From: Rhytidiadelphus loreus
Taxonomy: Eukaryota; Streptophyta; Bryopsida; Hypnales; Hylocomiaceae
Assembly (NCBI GenBank): GCA_947034895.1
Contig: OX344762.1
Coordinates: forward strand, 2,172,501 to 2,236,500
Direction: 5' to 3'
Length of the DNA: 64,000 nucleotides
Both the position numbers and the translations under genes were made by a program. Positions 12,815-24,400 of the stretch are shown one piece after another (position 1 is the first letter of the stretch; every line of letters starts with the position of its first letter). The notes below the pieces were generated by a model that saw nothing but the letters and a program-made list of their open reading frames with translations, searched no databases and was not told the origin of the DNA.

Positions 12815-13000
12815 GCCCTTCCTCGAGGTTGTTCGTGGCCCTCATTCTTTGTTTCATTCTTGTTGTTGCTCCTGTCGTGCTACCGACACTTGTCGGAGCA
12901 CTTTTAAGCCAATTTTTGGCTATTTTCTTCTATTTTCTTTTATTCTCTTGTACTTTGAAGGTCCGGAGGGCCCCTTCAAAGCTTTCTTTTCTTTTCTTGT

Positions 13001-13190
13001 TTGAATTTGGAGTCTTCAAGCCCCAAAACTTTGCTTTTCAAGAGTTTAGGTGGAGGAAATCCCCTAACTCTAGTGTTGTTTGTGTTGACTAACTTATTTC
13101 TTGAATTTGGAGGCTTCAAGCCCCAAAACTTTGACATTTTGAGAGTTGTGGGAGTAGTTCCCAAACTCTAGTTGATATTATTGTTCTTTT
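13001..13190. repeat. Direct duplication, 100-bp period
   Basis: Two copies begin TTGAATTTGGAG at 13001 and 13101. Both continue with CTTCAAGCCCCAAAACTTTG and end near AACTCTAGT. They belong to the same repeat-dense block as the 80-bp array further downstream. Confidence 0.75.
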
Positions 13191-13338
13191 GGATACTAAC
13201 CAACCATTTGTGTGAATTGAGAATAGTCTGTGAACTTAAAACTTTAAAGCGGCGAAGCTAGACTTTGCCAAAAGGTTTTGAGCATCACCTCGTGCCAAAA
13301 CTCGTTGTATAATGGGTGTTTGGTTTGAATAGTTGCTA

Positions 13339-13460
13339 ATGTTCGGTTAAACACTGTCATGTGTACCTCTTTTAGTGATTAAACTAGAACTTTGCCTTGA
13401 ATTTTGGAAATTAGTTTTTAATGTTCGGTTAAACATTGTCATGTGTACCTCCTTTAAGAA
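13339..13460. repeat. Direct duplication, about 80-bp period
   Basis: AATGTTCGGTTAAACA followed by TTGTCATGTGTACCTC occurs at about 13339 and again at about 13419, with small differences. It sits between the 100-bp duplication and the 80-bp array and may have arisen by the same process. Confidence 0.7.
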
Positions 13461-13499
13461 TTAAGTTTCAAAATACTAGTTTGGATCCTTGGATACTAG

Positions 13500-13790
13500 T
13501 TATTCCTGGGGTTGCTCCCACACGGCGGAGCTTTGACTTTGAAACCTGGAAACGGGTACTTGAAATTTAAGTTGTCAATTATTTCCTAGGGTTGCTCCCA
13601 TACAACGGAGCTTTGACTTTGAAACCTGGAAACGGGTACTTGAAACTTTGATTTGACTGTTAATTCCTGGGGTTGCTCCCGCACGGCGGAGCTTTGACTT
13701 TGAAACCTGGAAACAGGTACTTAAACTTTGATTTGTCTGTGAATCCCTGGGGTTGCTTCTACACGGCGGAGCTTTGACTTTTAGGATTAA
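13500..13790. repeat. Tandem repeat, 80-bp unit, about 3.6 copies
   Basis: The unit starts with CCTGGGGTTGCTCCCACACG at 13505 and recurs at about 13585, 13666 and 13746. It contains GGCGGAGCTTTGACTTTG and GAAACCTGGAAACGGGTACT. The copies differ by only a few bases, so the amplification looks recent. No open frame spans the array. Confidence 0.85.
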
Positions 13791-14188
13791 AATTCACCTT
13801 GTGCAAAAAATACTAATTTGTCATGCACGACGGAGTTTTAACTTACCAACAAAATAAGATTCTTTTGGAAACTTATTTAAGTGCCAAACTTCATTGAATT
13901 TTCTCCTTTCCACTTGGTATACGTGAAGGAGGTACTTGATGCCCAATATTGCCTCTGGTTGTTCATTTCATTAAAATTGTTTTGGTTTCTTATTTTTATT
14001 TATTAGAAGTAGTTGTTTCTTTTTAAGGTTTTCATCAAGTTCTCTTATGATTATTATGTTAAGCATGCTTGATTTTTATTAGAAGTTGAGGGCTCTAATA
14101 ATTATTCCAAGTTTCAGTTTATCAAAATTTAGTGTTGTTTTTAGAAATCCATTCCGAAGGATTGGACAGCCGAAGCTTGGACTGCAGG

Positions 14189-14290
14189 GGCAAGGACGAG
14201 CTGTGAAAACAGAAGGCAAGGACGAGCTGTGAAACCGGAAGGCAAGGACGGCTGTGAAGACGGAGGGCAAGGACGGGATGTGGAGACGGA
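14189..14290. repeat. Tandem repeat, 26-bp GC-rich unit, 4 copies
   Basis: GGCAAGGACG recurs at 14189, 14215, 14241 and 14266, followed by GCTGTGAA-type sequence in the first three. The array is GC-rich inside AT-rich DNA. Open frames across it on the minus strand are repeat artefacts. Confidence 0.8.
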
Positions 14291-14299
14291 CGGACGGAG

Positions 14300-15224
14300 C
14301 GCCGACGAACCGCGCCCCGCCACGTGTCTGTAGCAGCTGCGACCTGCTGGGGTGCGGCAAGGTGGTGGTCTGTTGACGGGGTGGACTGATCGGGAAGCAA
14401 AGGAAATTGGGGTCGGTACAGGCTAGAGAATCCTTACAGCACTGGAACTTGAAAAACGAAAATAATTGATACATCCAAACCATAACCATAACCAAGCCTA
14501 GGCGGTTGTTGCCACGCACACAATTTTTGGTCTTTTTAGAGAAAAATTGAACACCAAGGATCGCCTCCAACCTCACGAGCGTCTCCAAACAACCATAGCT
14601 TGACAACAACAACAATTAAAATCGAAAACAACAAGTGAAGGAAAGAGAAGGATTATAAGAAGTTAGCCAAGGAGAACGAAGGATCAAGGTGAGAATCTTC
14701 CTAATTAAATTGATTGATTATTTTATTGTTTTGATTGGCATCTTACTATTGAAGTTGGAATTGTTTGGATTGTTTTATTCTTTTTACTATTCATTTGGAT
14801 TGTCGTTCATCCTTTTATTCCTTTTCCTATTCATTGATAGATTTGTTTTAGATTATTTAAGATTATTTTATTAGAATACTATTCATTCGGTTGGTTTTAG
14901 TTATTAATTAGGATTCCAAATCCAAATTAGTTGTTTGTTTGTAGTTTGGGGGATTTGTTTTATTAGGCCTAATAAGCCAAAACAATAAAAACAAACAACA
15001 ACTAATATCTTGGAATATTTAATAAAATAACTATTAAAAAATTGGCAATTGAATAAAACTACTATTCATTGAAAACTTAGGAAATATGAATTAAATTTAT
15101 CATTTAATTTAAATTCCTAACATCAAAGGATTAGTTTTAAATTGCCAAAACTAACAAATTTGGACTTTTTAGATAGGTTTTAAAAACAAGAATACTAAGA
15201 TTTCTTCCAAATTCATGAAAGACA
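14300..15224. other. Spacer before the phosphatase-like gene
   Basis: The left part is moderately GC-rich and the rest AT-rich. I recognise no protein here. The right part may hold the promoter and leader of the exon at 15225. Confidence 0.4.
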
Positions 15225-15296
15225 ATGGAGAATTTCGAGGAGACGATTATGATGGTGTTTTGCGATGATGGGACGATCGACATTCTCGACACCAAG
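15225..15296 (+). CDS. Possible first exon of the FCP1-like gene
   Basis: An ATG at 15225 opens 24 codons, translating as MENFEETIMMVFCDD and so on, ending at the donor GTATGA after ACCAAG. The exon ends in phase 0, and the next plausible coding block, at 16326, also begins in phase 0 after an AG. The intron would be about 1.03 kb and AT-rich, as expected. There is no homology evidence, so joining it to the downstream gene is inference. It could equally be a chance open segment. Confidence 0.35.
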
Positions 15297-16325
15297 GTAT
15301 GATTTCAAATTTTATCTTTTGTCTTTTCTTTTGCTTTCATTCTTTTAAAATTTAGATTAGAAAATTAAAACTAACAAAATTAACCATTGAGAATCCAATA
15401 GCTAGTAGAATTTAAATTGTTAGAAAACCTTTGAAGATTTATCTAAAATCGTAAAAAGTAATAATTAGATTAACTTTGAATTAATTTGGAAAACGGAATA
15501 GTAATCTCATCCAAAAGAATCTCAAAAGGAATCTAATTTAATTTAGGAACTTAGGGAATATTAGAATAATTAGGGAAAGTCAAAACCTAATTTATCTACT
15601 TATTCTCTTGAAAATTATTAAAGGAAGGAATTCCATCCAACCAAGGGGAATTTTCATCCATTTAAAAGTTTTCACCTAAAAGTTCTAAATTCTTACTTTT
15701 TATCTTAACAAGAAGTTAATTAATCACTTTACTCATAAAAACCATAAAACCCTAAAAATTCACTAAAATTAGAATAATAACTTAGAATTAGGATTAATTA
15801 AAGAACAATTAGGAATATTCTCAAGGCCCAACTAGGGAATCTTTTGAAACCATAATCTTTTAGAGAATCTTGTGAAGATTCCAAATCCACCTTTTACTTT
15901 TAAAATTACTTTAATTTGAAGGATAAAAGAGTGGATGAAGATTTGACCTAATTTTGGATGAAAAATCTTAAAATAGGTCAAAATTAGATTTTCTCTAAAA
16001 ATTCCATTAGTTAAATTAATCAACCTTTCAACCCTGAAATTTGGATTTATATTATATTATTTTTCTATTTTTAGTTGACGGATGAAGTTTTTAGGATAGA
16101 ATTAGGTACGAATTTCATCCACACATAACTTTCATTAGGAATATCAGAATCCAACTTGCTTTACCATTTTGGAAAGGGCAAATTGTATTCTTTGATTTAG
16201 TTTAGGTAGAATTTTAGTTTAGCTAGAAGTTTAAATCACAATTAACTAACTCTCAACAACCTTCATTTCTTAACTATTAGAGTGTTTTGAAGTACTTAAT
16301 TTAGGTAAAAATCAACATAACAAAG

Positions 16326-18967
16326 TGTCCATTGCTTGGAAGGCCAAAGAACACTGAGTTTACCATTCACCCAATTAAACCATTAACTTATGCCGCTAGA
16401 ACTTGTGTGCAACTTTCTGACTTAAGGGTGGAGTTAGAAACACTCACAGGAGTCGCTAAAAAAGGATGTAGATATGAAATTCACGGAAGTCATGCAGAAT
16501 TCCAAGGTTCATGCCTCAGCAATATCTGACTTGAAGTCGATGTTGGAATCTTACATGGTTCGCTCTTCGGACAAGGACTACGGGAGCTTGTCAATGATAG
16601 AGTCTGCCTTAGATGATCGTGATTTGGGTGGACCGAAGCATGTGCAAGTAGTTGGCGTGGTTCCCAAGTCAAGAAAGAAAGTTTTATCCATAGATGCCTT
16701 AGCAGACCTGACAACCAGGACCATGATTCAAAAGTCTGTCGCTGTGTCTGAAGTGCCAAAACCTGGTGAGGATTTGCACCAACAAAAGCAAGTTGCCCTA
16801 AACTTATCATCAGATTCAGAGGTGCTTGCTATTGGTGCAGGAAACCTGCATTCCCCCAATCCTAGTCTGTCATCTAAGCTCTTGGACCAAGGATCCCCTG
16901 GCACGTCTGGATATCCCCATATCGCTCCAAGCGTGCCCGTTGTGCTTGCTGCAATGCCCCCCCTTTCTTCCCCACCGGCAGGAGAGCCCATTAATGAAGT
17001 TGAAGTTCATGCAAAGGGAACCAAGGACGCACCAAAACCAACTAGCAGCAATCAGTCATGTGATAAAGAGAACAAGGGTGACGTGGAGGACTCAGCGCCA
17101 AACTTAGTTACACCTCCCTTGGACATAGAGGCCGGAGATGTGGATGACAATGCAGTAGATCCTGTCGACACTGAAGCTGCAGTGGTAGCAGAGGCAGCGG
17201 AAAAAAAGGCAAAGAGACATCCGAAGTCTCCCACAAAGGTAATACTCCCCAGCCGTGGTCACAAACTTGTGTCCACCGATGGGAGACCTTGGCAGGCAGT
17301 CTTCGACATTCTTCACGGCAGTAGTCATGGGGGACGGAAGTTGCTTGTCTTTAATGTGCATGGATCTCTACTCGATTGCAATTTGCTAGTACAACGCAAT
17401 CCAAATACAAGGATACGACCAAGTACCAAAATGCCCAGTCGAAGAGTAGTATTTAGGCCTTGGCTAAAGCATTATCTGTCACGTTGTTTCATGTGGTTTG
17501 CAGTGGCCTTCAGGGGCAGCACAACTGCCTCATACATGGATGATGGTTGTCTCCACCATGCTAGCTGATTTGAATCCCCAAACACATGCCGTTCCTCTTT
17601 TCACTTGGTGGGTGAAGCATTGTATTTGGCAGGCACCTAGAGATGGATCCCCCCCCACGATGGGAAAAAGATTTGTCCACAGTGTATAAACTATGGCCCG
17701 CTTTTAGTGCCAGAAACACTATCATAGTGGACAGTAAGAGGTCTAGGGTAGCTTGCAACACAGATGAAAATGTCCTCATCATTCCACCTTTCTATGTTAA
17801 ATGGCTTTGAACTTTGGCAGACGACAAGGATTACCTCAAATGTTATTTGTGGCCGCTTCTGGAGGCGTTATGCGAGTGTCCCAACGTAACTTCCTTCCGA
17901 TCAAAGTACCCCCAAGTTGTCAACGACTCCTTGGCTGAAATGCTACAGAAACGTCGAACTGGCACACCATATGAATTTATGGACCTTGTGGAAGGTGAGT
18001 TGACTCGCAGACTACAAGGTGGCCCCCAAAGGGTGGCCCTTCACCTTCGGTGGATCATTGTGTCTGACCCCCTTTCTTTTTGTGTGTAGGGAATAACACA
18101 GAAGAGGGAGACACGGCAGAAGACAACAGCAGACAAAAAACATGACGGCACTTCAAGAAAGGTTAGATCGTAGCTTCTACCTTCTCATTTTTTTTCTTAC
18201 GGTGAAGAGGCTATCATAGACTCCCGTTGTCATCTTGAAGTCATATGTGTCCAGATGTTCTCAACACTTCCACGCACATAATTCAGAGGGGAGTTTTAGA
18301 GAAGTTTCATGTATAATTCAGGGCAGAAGCCCTTCACAGTGACTAGGGAAGATGAATGTGTATCATATTCAAATTGAACTTTGTGTACTTGATAAGTAAC
18401 CATTTGTGAATGAAGGGATTGTACATGTGAAATCTACGCTTGCATTTGGTTATACAAGATGTTACAGGTTCTAAAAGTGGTATGCCTAAACCGCGGTGGC
18501 ATGAGCTTTGGGATTGCAATTTGTGGGATGTTGTATGTGAGTCACACGGTAGTGACAACTGAGTAGAAGGTTAGTTGTTGTGAAGTCATTCACCTATCAC
18601 TTATAAGTCCGGCTACTCAGTTCGAGCCATGCCTTGGTATGTTGCAAGGGCAGATTGAATTCTATGGAACACTAACCGCAATCCACGTTGTTTCATGCAG
18701 TTCAACTCCGGCGATAAAGTGTATCTAATGAACCCGCGTGCCGTGAGGCATAAAGTGGCTTTGGGTCAAGTGAGCGGCATTGCAGGGGAGTCCAAGTTCC
18801 ACTGTAGGGAGATCCCTGACTCATGGTTCAAAGTGGACGTGCTTGAAATTCTCCTACCTGGAGTGTCGTTGATGTACCCCCAAGGTGACGTGGACATGAC
18901 ACTTATTGAGCATACTAAAGGGACATGCACAATTTGGGACCAAAAGTATATGAAGTTAGCAACATAA
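16326..18967 (+). pseudogene. FCP1/NLI-interacting-factor-like HAD phosphatase with C-terminal DUF8039-like domain, frame-broken
   Basis: Probable exons are 16326-17994, 18090-18161 and 18701-18967. The product would be about 665 residues: an N-terminal helical stretch, a Pro/Ser-rich linker, an FCP1/NLI-IF-like phosphatase fold (KLLVFNVHGSLLDCN at about 17338 through WEKDLSTVYKLW and NTIIVDSKRS to about 17760, then WPLLEAL after 17850), and a terminal domain resembling DUF8039, known from plant transposon-associated proteins. The catalytic DxDxT-type loop reads N-V-H-G-S, so both aspartates are missing (codons at 17353 and 17359) and activity is unlikely. Homology is followed through frame changes near 16460, 17545, 17655 and 18135, all the same +1 step. 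Three of these fall in A6 or C8 runs, so sequencing error is possible. A TGA at 17808-17810 also interrupts the frame. Domain names are from memory of the families, not from a search. Confidence 0.6.
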
Positions 18968-19382
18968 ACTATGTAGGTTGCCTTGTTTTGGTGACTACTG
19001 AGGAGGAAGTACCATTGGACTACTTCAGCAAACTACAATTTAGACTTTGTGTAAATGCCTATGTATTCTTTCAACGAAGATTCCTTGTGGACCTTATGTA
19101 ACCATAGCCCTCAGTGCTTTTGTTTTGTAATATTCAAATTACATTGTGATCGTCATGGAAAACTGCACCTAGCTAGGGCAATATAATTGTGGTCTATTGT
19201 CTTATTTTTGCTTTGTGGAGGGCCTTAGAACTTAACAGAGGCAGTAATATGAGAATTTGTGAATTTGACAAAATAAGCTTCTGGCATGTTACCTAGAAGC
19301 GTAAATCATCTGCTTTTGAACACATTGTCAAGAGCAGACATACATCACAACAGCTGTAAAACGGAGACCAAAAAAATAACTT

Positions 19383-20084
19383 GAAAATGACTTCACCATG
19401 ACTGCCAATGTGACTCTCTAGGGCACGTTTATGTCGGGTCTAGGACCACTACGAAATGACTTCCATCCGACTTCGTAGTGACTTCCACCGTGGCAGTCTA
19501 CGTCAAATGTGAAAGGGGTTTGCCTTGACTTCAACCTTACTACAAAATGACTCTACAATGACTGTCGACGTGGCAGTCCATGTCAAATGTGAAAGGGGTT
19601 TGCCTTGACTTCAACCTTACTACAAAATGACTCTACAATGACTGTCGACGTGGCAGTCCACGTCAGATGTGAAAGGGATTTGCCCTGACTTCAAACTCAC
19701 TACAGAATGACTATACAATGACTGTCGATGTGGCAGTCCACCTTAGATTTGTCATGGGTCAGTCATGACTTCATAGTGACTTTCACGCGACTGGACAAGT
19801 GTAAGTCCACCTAGGTCAATTTATACTGCTTGTTGTCCAAATAGCAACATATTAGCCATTTCTTTAAGACCAAGCTTCTTTATGAGTAGGATGAACACTT
19901 ATATAGTCCATTTCTACATCCATTCCCGAAACCATCCAGTGATAATAAACCTAGCAGTCATGGCATAAACGACTTGTCCACTATGACTCTAGAGAGCCCA
20001 AGTCATTTTGTAGTCATTAGTGTCCACTATGACTGATGCACAGTCATTATTCGCAGTCATGTTTGGCCTCAATTTCTTGTAGTG
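19383..20084. mobile_element. CACTA-like transposon end with subterminal repeats
   Basis: The sequence TTTCTTGTAGTG at 20073-20084 is the reverse complement of CACTACAAGAAA, the classic CACTA-superfamily terminus. The right 170 bp carry at least five AGTCAT motifs. The left part (19383-19800) carries the inverse ATGACT many times, including in an 80-bp tandem array. Inverted subterminal repeats of this kind are typical of CACTA elements. The left terminus was not found: CACTACGAAATGAC at 19448 is similar but is flanked by GAC, not by the CCT found after the right end. No transposase lies inside. The element may be a deleted derivative or only one end. Confidence 0.55.
19490..19740. repeat. 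80-bp tandem repeat, 3 copies
   Basis: GTGGCAGTCNA begins copies at 19490, 19570, 19650 and a partial copy at 19730, an exact 80-bp step. Each unit contains GTGAAAGGGGTTTGCCTTGA and ACAATGACTGTCGACGTGG or close variants. The first two copies are almost identical. It probably acts, or acted, as subterminal repeat DNA of the CACTA-like element. Confidence 0.9.
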
Positions 20085-20091
20085 CCTATAG

Positions 20092-20692
20092 TTTGTCACT
20101 TGATGCGGATTGGGATACTTGGCAGAAGATGGATGACGACAGTGCTTTGTGCTTGGATTCCACGCACTTCGGAAACGTTGCCAGATTTTTGAACCACAGG
20201 TTAGTCATGGAAGTCATTTTTTGAATTTATTATGAGCTTATACTTTTTTGTGAGGACTGCACTTTGCACTTGGGCGTTACAAGTGCAAGGTTCAAAATGT
20301 AGTGGCCTACAGCAGCAGTGCAATTGTGACACATTATTTAATCTCACATTAGATTGGGACACCCTTTTCAGTTAAATGCTTTTTGAATGTTGGACTTATA
20401 TGATGGACTGACCCTTGCACTTGGACATTATAGATGTGGCGACCCAAATCTAGTGGACCTACCTGTCTTAATTGAGACTGTGAACCGCGACTTCTATCAC
20501 GTGGTCTTCTTTATTAATCGCATCGTAGAACGTGGAGAGGAATTGACATGGGATTATGGCATAAATTTCAAAACCAAGGACCAGACTATGTTTCATTGCA
20601 ATTGTCTGAGTACCATGTGTAGAGACAAACCGGTTCTAAAATTGCCACTTGCGGGCCGCAAAGCACCAAAGAAACGAGGTAGGACCACATGA
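20092..20692 (+). pseudogene. SUVR-type SET domain fragment (H3K9 methyltransferase family), last two exons
   Basis: Exons 20092-20199 and 20434-20692 are joined by a 234-bp GT/AG intron inside the codon of NHR|C. The spliced product reads SLDADWDTWQKMDDD, then GNVARFLNHRC, then ELTWDYGINF, and ends with a post-SET cysteine cluster C-x-C-x4-C before TGA. These are the C-terminal SET motifs of the plant SUVR1/2/4 group: the NH(R/S)C cofactor loop, the ELTWDYG tyrosine segment and the zinc-binding post-SET. The pre-SET zinc cluster and the first half of SET are absent. The coding match begins 8 bp after the CACTA-like terminus, so the gene is truncated or interrupted there. What remains is well conserved, without stops. 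A chimeric transcript starting inside the transposon is possible but not shown. Confidence 0.7.
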
Positions 20693-20857
20693 CTTAGAAC
20701 TTACAATACAATAGAAGTTTAGGTGTATTATATGTACTAACGTTAGAATAAATGTACTTTATGTACACGTGTTTTGAAATACTAAATGTAATTAGATGTA
20801 CTCCATCTATTACTTAGATATACTATGGGTACTATTTAGATGTACTAGATGTACTAC

Positions 20858-20859
<2 letters not shown>

Positions 20860-20899
<40 letters not shown>
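20860..20899. repeat. (TA)n microsatellite
   Basis: About 20 TA dinucleotides run uninterrupted. The preceding 150 bp are rich in TGTACT words, which recur in the transposase intron and flanks. Confidence 0.95.
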
Positions 20900-20903
<4 letters not shown>

Positions 20904-21410
20904 TATTGTCATATAAGACTTGAAGTAATAAAGATTTATAAATTTACGTATCAATCAAAGACTCCCCCTGTTTGGTCCTATTTGCATCTTCCATTTTCAT
21001 GTGGAAAAAATTTGTCTTGAACATCCTAAATCCGAGTTGTATAAAAAAAAAACTTTGGTTCATCCAACTAAAAATTTTCTAAATCAATCGGGAACGGTAT
21101 ATTAGACTAGAAGAGCATTTTGCAAATGTGATTAACCCATCAATTGCATATGGCAAAGGTTCAAAAAAAGACTCTGAAGTATGAAAGTGAGTTCAAAAAC
21201 TCATGACAATTTATTAAAAGACTTGGCACTTGCCGTATCAACAATTGGTTTGAATGGTTCTCAGTCCTCAAAGTATCTATAGATACTCTAAACTATACTT
21301 AGAGTTCCACCCCAAAATGCGTAACAGCCCTGAGGAGTGAGGGTATCCCTTGATGACCACTACAGCCTAGTTAATCACCATTGAATGCCCGCCACTCCCG
21401 CAAGGCGTCT
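20900..21410. other. Spacer between SET fragment and transposase gene
   Basis: AT-rich sequence with no gene recognised. It may contain the terminal region of the adjacent transposon. I could not identify terminal inverted repeats or a target duplication. Confidence 0.4.
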
Positions 21411-24400
21411 TCACACATTTGTTGTGTTTCCACTGGACACCTTGTATACAGGGGTTCCCTTTACCCTGTGGGAAGCAAGAACCATAGGGAATTTGCAAGC
21501 CCGAACCAAATGAGACTCAACATGAGCATCAACAACCTTGTCACAAAGCACGTAGGTCTCATCTCCACACCCATACTTCTTGTAATACTTTGCTCTTATC
21601 ACCGCATCTCCAGCTCGAAATACACCGCCCCATGGATAAGTCATGGACTCTCGTAACACGAATTTCTTGGCCAAACACTAGAGAATGTAATAATCAACAC
21701 CATCTTTGTTTTCTTCCTCTGTAGGTATCATGAAGTTGTCGCCAATGTCCACCAAGTCACCAAACTCCTACGAAACACCATCATGCACCTAGTTCGCTTC
21801 ATCGTCCATCTCTTCGATTTGTTGCGCCACTGCAGCAGCGCTCAAAGGTTGTAGCCTCTGAACCTGCCACTCCAACACATGTGCTGAGTTTTCACACTCA
21901 GTCCAATCCCCATCTATACATGGGATGCAAAAGCATGACAACTCACGAGTCCTAAGCAGAGTAGGGTCAGTCAAAGAAAACCCAGAAATAGAGTAGAGAC
22001 TTTTGGAGCCTGGTAAAGTATTACATTTGATGCTAACATCACTGTGATCAACATTTGTATCTCCAATCAACCAAAAAACACAAGAAAGAGGGGGAGGTCT
22101 AGCCCTTCCGTATGAGCTAGGTACACGTTCTGTGTACTTGGACTCTAGGAAATCCACCACTTCAGCAGCATTCCGTAATGGCCTCGATCAATGGATTTGC
22201 CATTTGCTCAGCAACAAGCGCCCTTTTCACTACAGCCCTTGCACCATCCCATTCGCCCTTTCCATGAGCAGATTCAAAGAAGTTCCAATTCATCTTACAA
22301 CCTCCAGTGAGCCCAGGGTAGCGTGCAACAAAATACATTGCAGTTGCACATTTAAACTGAGCACTACACCATCGCTATAAACCCAGTGCTCCTTTGGAGT
22401 GAGTCCGGCATCCATTAGCCAATCCCAATGGAGCAGTAGGCAATGCTGAACAAAAGCTGAATCGTGGGCCTTGTCATTAGATATATAGAAGTGCGTTTGC
22501 TTCATGATTTGATCTTCTTCCTTCCACATCGTGATGTGAACCAAGATGGTCACACTGGTGCTAAAGTAATACAAGCTTTGCACCTCGTTCTGGATGGCAA
22601 AGTTGTACTTCTCAACGTAGTCAATGTGTGATACCACCACCCCCTCAGGGATATTCTTCATCATGAGCTGGCATTGCTCATCCTGCCATCGTGCCTTGAA
22701 ATTGTGCGTGATGAACGTTGTTACGGTTTTCTCCATGTACGATAGGAATTCATGAGCAGGAGTCTCCTTAAAAGCCTCCCGAAGTCGTTTCTTGGGCCTT
22801 CCAGTCTGAGCATTGACTCCCACCTGGTAGTACTCAAAACACTTCCACGTCAAGGTAAAGGAGTTAGAGGCACACAACTCAAGAGGACAAATTTTAAGGA
22901 GATGAAAACCACACATATCACAATCTCCCATAAGGCATTCAAGTCTATGCCACACATCAAACTCCCCTTTTGGACAAACGCATGCTTCCCAAATCAAAGT
23001 TATCCGCTTGAAAATAGACTCATGTGCACAGCAAATCCCTTCCCCATTGCCTATGCACACCACGCAGCGGCAAACACAGTGAACATGTAGCCCTCGGAGT
23101 TTGTCCCTGAGATTGCTCAACCCCACCAACATGAAGTGCATCTCCACGTGGTAGATACAACAATATATATTCCTTTCCTTCAGTTTGCGCACCCACCATG
23201 GCTTCAACCTCTCAAATGTCCTCTGCCGTACACTGCATTCTGGGTGAACTTCCGTAAAGTGCAGGAAGAAACACGTCTGCAAAAGTCACGGAGATGCACA
23301 TCATGTACAATAAGGACCCTCATTTGTAAGTCTTGTACATAACAAATGTACAAAAGATACTAGTTGTAGAAAAAATATCATCACAATGTACATTATTCTC
23401 ACTACTTCATGGCAAAGTTGATCGTCAGAACTACTAAACCATCTACACCTCCCTTATATTTAACCTCACCACGACCACTTAGAATGCCTAATGTACAAAG
23501 TGCATATGACTACCCACAGAATGTACATGAATGCATAGTTGTATCGGGGTTGCTCTTTGCTCCTCATGGTCTGAAGTACAAAAGACACATTAATGCATAG
23601 TTGTATTGGGTTTCTTTTTAGTCCTCATAGTCCAAAGTAGAAAATATACAAGCACAAAGTTATTCCACATACAAGAAGTACGCAAAGTATTTGCGAGGGA
23701 TACATTTATACTTTTATCCCTAAACATGTACATTAGACTCATGACATGGTCTGATAATGTACTTAGATTACTCCAAGTACTACATATCTCCTCTTACTTC
23801 CAAGTGTGTACAAACTTCTAATTGATGTAATACTACTACTTATACAACAAGTATCATTAACGGCGACAACAGTACAAGCTTTGATTCCAGAGTGAAAAAC
23901 TCCCAAATAAACTATGTACAACATGCATATTTGCTAGCATGCATACCAATTCAGGTGTGAACAGGTATAACTTTGTACACAAAGTACAGTTGCCATTGAG
24001 CAAAATTATGTTCCTTTCGTTGCAACTTCTAGCAAACTAGTTTGAATAACAAATATCAAGACTTCAAAACATACAGAATGCCAAATCCATACCTAAACAC
24101 TAGATTTTAACATACCTGAGAATCGCACAGCTAATGAACTGGATGCGGCTCAGCCCATTGCTTGTGATCTATTCTGTGCTTCATGACGTCTTTTCTGTTT
24201 GGTGATACTTTAGTCTGCCCCTTCCACCATAGATAAATCTGTTGCTTGACGTACTCAAATAGCCCTGCTCTCTTCTTGCGATGTAAGCGGAGCCCTAAAA
24301 CCGCATCTTCAGGACCAGGGGCATAAACTCTTCTACTCAAAGCAATGTTGATGCTCTCTGCTGATGTATCCAAAACACGTGACAACGGCCTTACCCCATC

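Noticed and set aside
14079..14615. Minus-strand open frame of 178 codons
   Set aside because: It spans the 26-bp tandem repeat, and its Ser/Pro/Phe-rich sequence reflects the repeat; no motif is recognisable.
19448..19461. CACTACGAAATGAC as the left end of the CACTA-like element
   Set aside because: It is preceded by GAC rather than the CCT next to the right end, and similar strings recur in the subterminal array, so it is probably one of the repeats.
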